DNA of 64,000 bases from Casuarius casuarius (Eukaryota > Chordata > Aves > Casuariiformes > Casuariidae), in the NCBI GenBank assembly GCA_003342895.1, contig PTFA01000011.1, positions 1,570,629 to 1,634,628 on the forward strand, read 5' to 3'. The notes beneath the pieces are model-generated. The model was not told where the DNA came from. It ran no database searches and saw only the letters and a list, made by a program, of their open reading frames with translations. The translations under genes were made by a program, and so were the position numbers. Of this stretch, positions 45,109-57,100 are shown piece by piece (position 1 is the stretch's first letter; each line of letters starts with the position of its first letter).

Positions 45109-48100
45109 GGGCTGGGTTGGGGGAAGGCTCTCTTACATACCTTGTGTTCTAAAAATAAAAACAGGAATAAAAGATGGTGGAGGTCTAAATATATGTATAT
45201 ATACATATGTGTGCATATTTGTGTGTGCATGCATGTATATGTATATAAGAGAGCATGTTGACTCTAGCAACTTTTTTCTTTGTATTCCCTATTGACTTGT
45301 TTCTACTCTGTCTGTAAAGGTGGCTATCATATATGTAACAGATGATAGCATCATCTGCATCAGTGGTGCCATTATCTGATTTATGTTCTCTACTACGTAA
45401 ATCTGTTTTTCAGTTTAATGTTCAGACCTCTGTTCTTTGATATCATTTAATTTCAGTTGTAATTTTAAGATGGGGTGGAAAGAATCCACCTGTTTCTAAA
45501 GCTTGCAGCATGGAAATAGTTTCATAAGTCTTTCAATATGTAGATTAATTGCATGCTAATAGAAAAAAATCAAAGACATTCAGTTCACTCAGTGTCTTGC
45601 AGTACTGCAGTGCCATTTGTTCTGACTTCTCTGACTGCATCCAGATAAAGTGCTATTGATTGCGTTTTTGCACAGCATAGAGGAGTTTAGGAATGCATTC
45701 TTGGGGAGTTTTTTGGAAATAACTCTTTCATCTCAGTTGCACTGTTGTTTTCTTTAAGAATTGTGTTAAAGTAATTTCTCATTCAGTTCCCAAATGGGCT
45801 GGGTGCAGACTAGAAGCCAACAAGTGGGATCATGGAAGGCAAAAGCACTCCACATCCACTTGCTATTTCTTCACTGCAAAAAGATCTGCGGCTGCAAAAT
45901 AAAGCAGTGGTATGCTTCCCATCTTGCTAATTCAGCCATTTCATAAGAACAAATAAGTTATCTTCAGACACAGGTTGAGGCAACGGCTAGCTGCTGTTAG
46001 CTTTCCCCCTCATTTCAACAGCTTATAACATCAGGGGACACATGAATGTACCTCATTAGAAGGTGGAAAAAGAACAAAAACAGCAGGATGCATAAAATGG
46101 AACTAAAAATACCTCTGTGAATTGTAGAGCTATTAAATCTTACAAGTAGATTCTCAGGCACCCTTACCTTTTATCAACTGTTTTTCCACTGAAGATAAAC
46201 ATTCAGTAAAGCTGTCAACAGTAAACTGTCTGTTTTCATGAAACGATAGGAACATATTATCTTTGTTACACCAGTCCCACCGTCAGATGTGATTTAAATA
46301 ATCTGAGTTTAAAAAAAAAAATTATTAGGGATACATGGACACCTGCATTCAGGCATGGCAACAGCATCATTATGAATGAAACTAAAGCTTGAAAAGCTAG
46401 ATTTAAAAAAAAGGAAAGGAACATTGCGTAGGAAGTAAAAACTAAATAGAAATAAAAAGATGAGAGAGACTGACAAACACTGTTGATAGCCTGGTGCAAT
46501 TGGAGCCTGGATGATGTGCAGCCATCAGTCTGTCTCATGGAGTTGATACAAAAAGAAATAGGGACCTGTGTGTTTGCTTCTTATCTAATCCTTGCTAACA
46601 TTTTTGGACCGGATTCCATTGCAGGTTTTCCAGGCATGAAGCAGTAACAGCAGACAAGACTCAGTTTGTCCGTAGATGTAGAGTATATGGAGTCTGTAAT
46701 CTAAAATGATTAAACCAGGTTGCAATTTAAAGCTTTTAAGGTAAAATTAAAATGTCTTGTTGTGGGGGGATATGTAGATACTGAGTATGCATTTTAAAAT
46801 ACATAATGTNATGTTGTGTATCAGAGGGCACAAAGTCTTTTTTATATGCTGAATGTTTTTTGCCACTAACATTTTCAGTGTATTTTCAGTCTTTAAATGA
46901 GTGTCCAGATACTTGCATATGCCCAAGAATTTCTGATGTAATTTATGTTCCACTTTTAAAAATGTGGAGCTTGAAGATTAAATAATTTAAGTTGTGGTCT
47001 TTTGGGGGTTTTGTTTGTTTGTTTGTTTTTTTAAGTGGCATAGAGGCTGACAAAACTGGCTAGTTTGATATGTGTTAAATGTAAAGAAATAAGATGATGG
47101 CATTTTTTTAGGATAGCTAGNAACAGGAAAGAATAAGTCTTCTGCGTGTTTCATTCACATTCTTAAAAAAAAAAAAAAAAAAGCATTGAGTTTTGCTGCA
47201 GCTAGAGCGATTTGATTAAATTGCTGTGCTTAAAATTGAGACTTATATTACCTATGCAAGTCCATAGATCATTGGAGTATAATACAGAGCATTCATAAAT
47301 AAAGTGTTTAGTTCTATTTTTAACATATCAAAACAGCTTAACCAAAGTGAAACAAAATTCTTAGTACAGTTCTTTATTATTCCTTCTTTAATTTTGTCTC
47401 AATTACTTTAAAAAAAAATTGTATGATGACAGGTCTAAAACTTTCAAGGATGCTTAAGTGCATGCCCCTGTATTGATTTCATGTATGTGTTCTGTATCTG
47501 TTTTAGGTACTAAGGGGAGGTATTCGTATTTACTACTTTGGGCATCTAACTTGCATTCTTAAGTGAAAATCCTGGGCTTCTTCAGCAGTGAGCAGAATTT
47601 CATGGAACCGTTAGTGATCTGGAAAACCTCGTTGGTTCTTTTGGCTACTCGTGTAGTAATACAAATAAACCAAGTCCAATACTGTGTCCAGATTTGGACT
47701 CCCCACTACAAGAAAGACATTGAAGACAGGCATTGATATCCTGCAGTGAGTCCACGCTGGTTGGGTGCCCGAGCACATGATGTACGCAGAGAGGCTGAGA
47801 GAGCTGGGTTTGCTCAGCCTTAAGAGGAAGCTAAGGGGAGATCTTATTACTGTCTACAGCTACCTAATGGGAGGGCATGGAGAAGGCACAACCAGATTCT
47901 TGTCAGAGAAGCAGTGGATGAGATCTGCAACCAGCTCCTGTCCAGCTCAGAAATTCTTGTCCTGTTTTGAGCAAGAGGTTGGTCGGGATACTCGCAAGTT
48001 CCTTCCAACCGAAGTCATTCTCTGATTCTGTATTTATGTATATTTTTAGAAGGAGGGTATTCTATATATATATTTTTAACCAATGAAAGGGAGACTGCAG

Positions 48101-51100
48101 AGACAACTGCATAGTTATATAGGCTTGGCAGCAGCAAGAACATGTCCTATCACTGTGTAATAGAAGGGTCATTTTTCCCTACCCCTTACCTGATAGGGGT
48201 CTGCCTACATAGTTGAATAACACAAATATCTATCGTTTTGTTAACACTTGGCTTCTCAGCAGGCTTTTGACAAAGGTCCCTGAAGGTTTGGTGATGTAGT
48301 CGTCTGCTGTTAGTGATCTGTAACATGTTCAGAAAATACCAGCTCAACACCTATCTGTAAGATACACTGTTAAAATAGATAATGCAATGTCCATTTCACA
48401 TTCCAGAGGACAGTGCATACTGTACTAATATAACACTAATGTTATTTCATGGTGTTAAGATGGCCTTTGGCTCCTTTTGCTTGCCCCCTAGCCCCCAATT
48501 GATCTGAAATTCAACTTTTCTTTGAACTACTAGCTACAGTACTACAACAGTCTTTCACTGTTCTGATTTCACTGTGGTTCTTGAAACTATTAGGTACTTT
48601 TTTTGCTTTAGGCCTCAGGTTCATAATTTTTACTGAGGATGTCTGCTTTACATAGGGATTTTTTTGTAGATCTTTAGATTAAGAAAACTTANTTTGAACC
48701 AAGTGAACATGAGCGCTCAAAAATCACAGGGAAATTAAAAATATCTTTTCTTTTTTAATAAAAGGTGATTAAACCAGTCTTATGAATCCTGCCCATTTGA
48801 GATTAACAATATTGTTAATGCTTCCCAAAAGCACTAGCGGTTGGTTGCCACGTTGTAGTTTATCTTCTGGAGAACACTTGGGCTATTGAAATGTGAAAGA
48901 ACAAAAACGTATTATTTCTCTCCTTTGAATCCATTCCTCTGATTCACATTTTTGTGAAAGCCATAAAATTCAGAAACAGATGAAGATCCCTTCACATTCT
49001 TCCAGCTCTGTTTGGAAAAAGAGATGCAATTTTTTCAAGAGATATGTGGAAGGGGAAGGAGTGAGTGGGAAGAAAGATGAAGGAACAGAGGGATCCTGAG
49101 ACTGGTTCAGTTTACTAAATAGGAACCATTAGTATTGCAGATAGTTTTTCTTTTGTCATCTGCAGCATGGGCAACACCAGCAACATACTGCTTTGCAAGG
49201 ATTTCTCTTTCGATACTTGACTGCAAGCCCAAATTTTTCCCTTGTTGTTTGAACGTATTCTTGAGTATTGTTCATAGTCATTTCAATGTTGTTGATCATC
49301 TCCCCTTGCTCCTCCACCAGAATTGATATCTGTATAAATAGTTCCTTCAAGTCTTTGATCTGGTTCTCCAGATTGACTAGTTCTCTGTGTCGCTGTTCAA
49401 TCTCTGAAAGCTGTGCTTTGGTAATTTTGACTTCGGTGAGCAGATTTTCATTGAAAATCTCCCATTTTCCTTGTTGGAGCATATTATTGACTTCTTCATC
49501 AGATACCTCTTTACCAGCAACTTCCAGCTGGCGAACAATAAATCGTCTGCATTTTTCTTGCTTAGCAGTAATAGCATCATTGTATGAGAGCATAGCATTT
49601 AGGTAACGCTGGAATAGGAAGGCATGGTGGGAAGTCAAGATTCTTACTATGGCAGATGATGGCCCATGTTCATTTTCAGCTTTTTTCACTGCCTTTGACA
49701 GTTCATCCAAGCATTTGCTAATGTGCTCTGCTTGAATTTTTATTTCTCTTGCTATGTTAGATTCCTTTTTAAGGACACTGAACCTTCTCATTGAAGATAC
49801 TAGGGTTTGTTGTTGTTGACTGAATTTATGAACCTCCTCCACCAAATTATTAATTTCATTCTGAAGCTTCTGGATTTCATGCAAGTGTCTCTCAGTTATG
49901 GGCTCTTTTTCATAAATGATAGCCTGCTGTTCAAACTCTTCCTGCTCTTCTTCCTGTACTGTTGCACAGCTGTTTTCTCCAACTAGCTGCAGTTCCTTAG
50001 CTCTCAGTTTAAGCTCTTGAAGGCGGTCTCTCATGATTTTTGTGTTCAGGATTTTCTTTTATTTTTCCCCTCTTGCAACACAGGGAATTAACTCCAATAT
50101 CTTTTTTCTTATTTCACTGTAATCAAAGTGTAACAGCAACAACAATCCATGTTAGCAGTTATCTGTATACATGAAAAGTAGTTCTGGAGATTATAGAGAG
50201 CTACTTCCCTCAGTACAAAGGTGAGGTAAAAGTAGCAGCGAATGGGAAGTTATAGGTATTATGAACAAAAGAAAGATTTAGGTGATATCAATGCACTCCA
50301 TCCTGTAATTCAATTTATGTAGCACTGTGGCAAATTTGTAGCATAGGATCTAGAACTTAGAAAAACTGGGAAGAGGGCATGTGGAGAGGATGTTTGTTTT
50401 GCGGAGGAAGAGAGGAGTGACTCAAATTCTAATTTTACTGTAATTCCTTATTTGATGAAAGAAAAATAATCAACTATAAGTCTTACAGAAACAGAAGTGA
50501 ATGTGCTGCTCCATTTTCGCGTTCTTCGCGAAACAGCACTTAACTTCAGCTTTTGAGGTCATGAGACAGACCCTCTTAAGAAAGATCAGAGTTTTGGTTT
50601 GAATAAGCTGTTTTAGGCTTTTAGTTTAGCTACACTTAAAAGTCCTTCTTCATTTTTACCATGCCTTCCCTTGCCTGGGGAGTTAAACTGATAGTAACTG
50701 AAGCACTTAACTCTATGTCAAAACAGAACAACAGAACTCTAATAATTTAGTGTGAAAACATATATTTTGTTAATATCTGAGTATTTTTAGAGGTGGATGC
50801 AGTATTAGTTTTGGGGCTTGAAGATTTTCTAAGCCTTTTCTGTATTGCCATGATCTGCTCTTATATTGTTATTTGCAGTCTTTGTAAAATTTATGCAAAT
50901 GTAATCTGTACACCATCTTGGGATATGGTTCAGTACTGTTTTTTTATTTAATAGAAAGTGGATTTGGTTCTATTTTCTCCCTTAGCTGTTCTGTGAGCTT
51001 TAATGGAGATATTTAAAACCTCTGAGAATTATATTAATGGTGTACCTATTAAAGTGATACTGAAGTTTTCTACTGGAAGTGGATTTTATAAAAAATATGA

Positions 51101-54100
51101 GAAACATACCTTTCAAATGACATGGGGTATAGCATTCAGCCTGGCCTTATGTGGCCATTCTTAATTTCCTTGCTTGTTTTTGAATATAGAAAGTTTTCCT
51201 AAAAAATATTTAAGTGGCTTGCTTGAAGACATCTTTCATATAATAATGATTTTTTAGAAAGCCCTGGAAACTGGCAAATTGTGGAGCTGTTTTATAAATA
51301 TATGTCCACGTTAAAAAAGAAAAAAAAAGAAAGAAAGAAAAAGAAAACTTAGACCACTGTTGAATATCTGCCTGTCTTGAACCTAGCAATATCCATGGAG
51401 GGGGATCTTTAGCCTGTTATGCAGACAGATGAAACGCAGACCAAGTAACCCTGAAAAATAAAAGTGATAAATGTGAATATTTTTGAATGCAGCTTTAGTC
51501 TTTAAGTTAAGAAGGCTTATATATAAGGAACAAGAATTTTGGAAGGGTTGCTTTGGGGATTTTAAGGTATTCCATTCATTGCACCACATCCTAGGCTTTG
51601 AGGTTTAACCTAGCTTTTCAAAATTCACATATTGAAGAGAGTGCATTTGATAGTAAGATGTTTCTATTGTATAGCTCATTACATAGAGAAGAATCCCGAA
51701 ATGCTAGCGGGTGGCTGCCAGGAGTTTTCAGATGTTAGTCGTATTAACCAACTTGGGTTTAAAGCATGTAACAACTCCCCTACACACATACTTTTGTGCA
51801 TCTACTGCATAATTTGTCTTTTATTAAAATGTTTTTTGTTATGGCTGTTTTTGTGCTGTTGCTATTGAGTGCTTTTTTCCCTGCTGCGTGAGCAAAAAGG
51901 AATTGCTTCATTCTGTAGCAGTCACAATTATTGATCATTACTGCTTTGAAGTAGACTAGCATTTGGATTTACTTTTTAGGTTAAAATTTTGTATAAGTGG
52001 TTAGTTTGCAGTTGGCTTGTATGTAGTGCTGTTGATGGCATGTCACAAATTCTGCCAGACAAAAAAAACTTGGCCAAAGGTGATAATTGAAGACTTACCA
52101 TTACAAAATGATTGTGAAAGTTGTAAATTTAGATATGGGTTCTACTGGGCCTGAGACAAAAAGTATAGGACTGCAAATTGCGTGTGCAGAAATAAAAAGA
52201 GAGGTTTAGCCTTTCAGTGCTTTATTAGTAAGCTGGGATTGCGCTTTTAAAATCTAAGTCAATTTAAGGCACTCTTCAAGGGGGTGATGTGTTTATGTTA
52301 ATCCTGAACTGCTCACTGTACTTGATATCTTTGCCTGATGCAACAAAGCAACTAGTTACTGAGGATAGATAATCTCTGTGTTAAATATTTCTGTTGGTGA
52401 TTTTATTATGAAGAAGCCAAAACTTTGCATGTTTGCATGTGTTTAGGAGTATGAAATCCAGTACCCAATCTTTTGTTTTAGTTAAGAGAAAGTTTCCATT
52501 AGGTATGCTTTAGAAAATTTTTAAGTTCAACTATTTTTAATTATGGGGAGAAAATACTTTCTTCAGACTTCCCATGAATGTTTTCCTTGGACTATAATCA
52601 AGAATGGAAGATTTCAGTAAAAGAAGTAAAATGTTCAGAAGTAGATGATTGTGGAATAAACTTGCTTATACCACATTAAGTACAGATTCTAGAATTGCTT
52701 AGTATATGCCATACATTTGAAAATGAGTCACGGCTGACTCTGAAATCCTGTTCTGCTGTGCCTTCAGAAAAGATCCATATTCTTAAGCAGTTAACATTTA
52801 GGAAGGCTTCTTATGTTTTCTTTGCCTTTCTGAAAAATTTCTTACTGGTTCTAAAAGTGGGCTCTTTGTACAGAGGTGAAGGTTACTGTGTCTCATTTTG
52901 CTGTAGGCATCCACATGTGATGCCTAGTTAGACTACATATGGATGCTGCACATCTTATGTTGCTAACGGGTAGAGGGGGAGGGGTTCATGAAAAGCCGTA
53001 ATAGGTTACTCATATGTACTGCTTTTTGGAGTGCATATTGACTCAGTCTAGATTTGCAGCTTAGATACCCCAAAGGAGGTTATGAGAGTACTCTTCATAT
53101 GGATACACTGTCTGCTGTCTGTGCCCTTCCTGTGGTAAAAAATCAATTCATGGAATCTAAGGTTTTTATTTGGGGTCCTCCAGCTAATGCAAATGTCTTC
53201 CTTTGAACCGGTTATTTAGGCATAAATGTTAAACAGTGCAGTACTATCTTTTGGCTAGTTTTAGAGATTTCAGAACAATTTGATGAAACAGTAGTTCTAT
53301 AGGTGAAAATTTTTTGCAACCCCAATTCTAAAGATTTTTTAGTAAGAAAATGCAGTATTTCTCTATAGCATACAAAATGCATCCTTTTGGAATAGCTGCA
53401 TAGGATCAATCCAATAATTCGTCAATGTGCAAATGATTTTGTTACCTGTTAACAAATGACGCTGTTGTGGTGGTTTCTCTGATCCCTAATGCGTATTCAA
53501 GCCTCTAAGCAGATTTTTGCACAATACAAGTCATGGAATTGAACAGAGTGAACATGTTTTCCACAGACTTAATCCTTCTGCAGATAGACAGATTTAGCTG
53601 AAAAACAAAGTTGAAATGCTACGAAGATCAATCATCAAAGAATGATATTCTACCCTAGCGTGGTTGCTAGAGTGGTTTTTCCTTAACCTTTTGTTGTTTT
53701 TGTTGATTCCCTCCTTTCCTTCTGCCCCCCATCATTACCCTAATATTTGAATTTAGTGTTTGGTGATTAGTGATCCGCTGCAAGAGAATCCAAAAGCTTG
53801 GCAGCTATTAGAAGTTACAGTAATGTACTGAGGCATATGATCAGGCAAGCTTGGAAGTAATTTATTGGAAAACACTACTTGGGGGTGGGAAAAATGCAAG
53901 ATGTATTTGTCATATTGCAGTACATCCTCTGCATTGCTCAACCTGATGTAAATTGTGCCGTAGCAGAAGACATGCGAGTCCTTTAAGATAACATTTGTTT
54001 GAAATGCTTCAGAACTGCTTGGCACCACTGAGACTGCTGCAGGGAAAGTTCAGTGTGGGGCATGTGAAAGGAACCAGGAGTGCTAAACGAGACTCCAAAG

Positions 54101-57100
54101 ACTTGACCTGAAAATCAGTTTTAGTACAGCCTAACACATCTGTTGACCCATGTTAATTTAGCATGGCTTAACAGGCCAATGATTATAAAGCAAGTTATAA
54201 GGGCACCATTAATGCTTATGTGAGGTGGCAAGACATTCTTGTATCTAAGAAAATGCAAGTAATTACTGAAAAGCTTTAAAGCATGTGTACAGTCATCCAT
54301 CAAAACACCTTAGTTTCTCAAAAGAGGCAGTTAAGAATTTTTCATAAGATCAGTTTGGCTTGAGAATAAATCAATTGCAGGAAGAGAAGAATTATACTGT
54401 GTTTCATAATCAATCTGTGTATCCATTTACAACTGGTAACTATTTTTTGATGTTTTGTGTGCTGTGGTCTTGAAATGGCTGTATACACAAAATTCCTTGC
54501 AAAAAATGGAATGGAATTGTGTGACCGTTATGGGACACTTTGCAAAGTATGAATCATATCACAGTTTCTTCTCAAGTATCAAACTCGTGGAGAAGTAAGC
54601 AGAAAACACTTCAGGTTGCTGTTAACTGGATTTTTTTTTTCTTATTTAAACATCAGTTGCACTGAAGAATGGAATGTAAGCAACTGGACTGTAGTTTCAT
54701 GTCCTGCATCCTATCTGGCTGGCCTTCAAAATCAGCCTCTGAACTTGCTTGCCACTTAAATGTGGTTGATTATATTGGCAATTGAAACAGATGCTGGTTT
54801 CAAATAAATAAGGATGTCTTCATGACAAAGATAACCTTGAAGATTGTTGTCCTGACTTCTTGAGTGTTCCACAGCAGAGCTTTGTTCATGTCCTAAGCCC
54901 TTGTTGTTGTCCTGCATGTTTGTGTATATGCATAGGGGCATATCCTGTGGCTCTTTCTGTTGAGATGAAAGGTTTTTCCTTGAGATTTTTGTCAATAGAG
55001 GGAGATTATGCCTATTCTTTTAGAGCTGTAGAAAGGGAATGGGTGGACCGAAAACACTTGTGTGACTTAGTGTGTCCCCTACCTTGAGGGAAAAAAATTA
55101 AAAAGGTGGGCTCTAACCTCTCCTTTTACAGTGATAAAGAAGCATAGACTAGCACACCCTCACCAGATTTTTTCTTTCTGGATAGTTGAAAAAATTGGGC
55201 TAAACAGCTAAGAGCAGGAGACTGACTATGCAATAAAGGTAAAACAAATCAGTAAGTGGAAGAACATTAGCTGGTTAAACTGTAGTTTCAAATTCTTGAC
55301 TGTTGAGTTTAAAAACAGCTCTAAATTCTCCTAAACATACAAATCTTAGAGCATCAGTGAGGTCTGCTCATATTTCTAGCCATTCCTCAGTCACAAAAAC
55401 TGCATCTTCATTTATCTGAACTGTTATTTACATTAAAACCTGAATTAGGAATATGTAAGGAACCTGAATCAAGAGCTGCTAACTAGTCTTTAAAAGAGAA
55501 AATCTATGGAAATGTAGTTGTCCTAATAATATGGCTGTGAGAATTTAGTCAAACTGATGTAGTTCTGTGCCTATTCTGTGTACAGTTAGAAGCTGTTTAA
55601 TATTGAAAATACAGCCAAAGAACAGACAAGGCTACACAGTGTGTTGTATTTTGGGGGGAGGTGGAAGGAGTAAGGAAGGGATACAACACAGTGTTGGAGA
55701 AGAGGAAGAATCAGACCAGTTTTGTACTCTACTGGTGGTACTCGGAGCTCAAAGATTATTGATGTGCTTTCACGCACAAATTATATTTGGGGGAAAAAAC
55801 ATGAATGTGCATGCTGCACTTAAGTTTGGTCACAGTTACAGTGACATATGCTGCACCTGCAAGTCCTGACTGACAAAACAGTGATCTCACTCTGAGGAAA
55901 CAGTCTGCANGTTATTCTCTGTAATTGGTAAGGGATTCGAGCATTGCTTGCTTGAAAGCAAAACTGAAGAATTGATTTAATGTTTTGATGGTGTTTTTCA
56001 TGTATTAAACTAAATCTTTAATGTCAGTAGTGCTTTTTAAGAGGTATATCAGAGACCTAAAAAATGAGTAGATGCCTGCTCTTGTTTTACTTGTTTACTT
56101 CAGGCAGGAATAATACTAAAAATCAGCACCTCCACTTGATCAGCTGGTGCAAATATGATGGCCACCTGTAGGTCACAGAAATTCTCAAAATCATAATCTC
56201 CTCTGTCAAAGAGTTACATAGTGAAGGTACAGATACTGCTGTATTTTAAAGCAGAGTTGAAACTGAATTAGGAGCAAGAGAAGGGGCTACAGCACAGCAT
56301 GAAGGATAGGTGAAATCCTGTCCATTTACTAGGACATATAGTTTGAATTGCTAGTTAGCAACTTAGTCTAAAATTGTGATGCTCTATCTCTTTTGTGATT
56401 GTTTTCCTGACAGTAGAATTGCAGCTCAAAATTTGTACTGTGCAAAATTTCCATCTAGTTTTCAGTCCCATTTCATCTCTGTCAGACCATGTAGCTAAAT
56501 ATTGTAGCCTTGAAAATCAGCTGTAATAAATGTAAGAGTTTCCAGGTAGCTTTTTTAGAACATCTTATAGGGAACTTGACTAAAAACTCTAGTGTTTGGC
56601 TAGGTGTTGACATATCTTCAAGGTGAAATATCTTCAAGGTGAAATATGGCTAGGTGTTGACATATCTTCAAGGTGAAATACAGGATAAGAATAATATTTA
56701 CAATTTTTTAAAAATCTTGTGCAAAAAATATGTGGCAATAGCATTTGTTTATTGACTTTGGAAGTTCTACATCTGGAAGACAAATGTAATATCCTTGTTG
56801 TGAGATCAGAGACCTCTTTGGGACAGAGCCAGTAGGCATGATTCAACTGATAGCAAAGCAGAGCGTGTCAGAGAAATACACTTTTGGTACATAAGAATAT
56901 GATTCAGACCTGAGGTGGCAATGAGACCATTTACCCAAGTGAAACAAATTATAGTGGTTGTCATTCTTGTGACCGCTTCAAAAGGTAGTATGAGAAAGGA
57001 GTTGCTCAGGAGTTGCTCTAGAGTTGCCTAGAGATACTAAAACAAGGTGAGTTTCAAATCCTGTATCTAAGTATTCTGTATATTTAAATGTAAACTGGAG

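Larger units (their letters stand above)
37572..49155 (+). other. ARL13B large intron, left part
   Basis: AT-rich intron. It contains a 22-N gap (40608-40629), an A-rich duplicated tract (41792-41834), a long imperfect inverted repeat (43131-43228), T-runs at 45077-45107, an AT/GT microsatellite at 45189-45247, an 18-base A run at 47165-47182, a CR1 fragment (about 47675-48030) and an 18-bp palindrome (48802-48819). No further exon of ARL13B is expected or seen. Confidence 0.75.

Noticed and set aside
45077..45110. Poly-T tract followed by TAG as an ARL13B splice acceptor
   Set aside because: The sequence after it gives no ARL13B residues, and exons 3 and 4 join exactly in phase without it.
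47765..48025. 86-codon plus-strand frame
   Set aside because: It lies entirely within the CR1 3' region and has no protein-family similarity.
49268..49606. Plus-strand 112-codon frame
   Set aside because: It is the antisense shadow of the STX19 coding region, which has unmistakable SNARE features.
49156..50034. STX19 as a processed retro-pseudogene because it has no coding intron
   Set aside because: The frame is intact, the length and cysteine tail match the family, and single-exon coding nested in ARL13B is the usual arrangement as I recall it.
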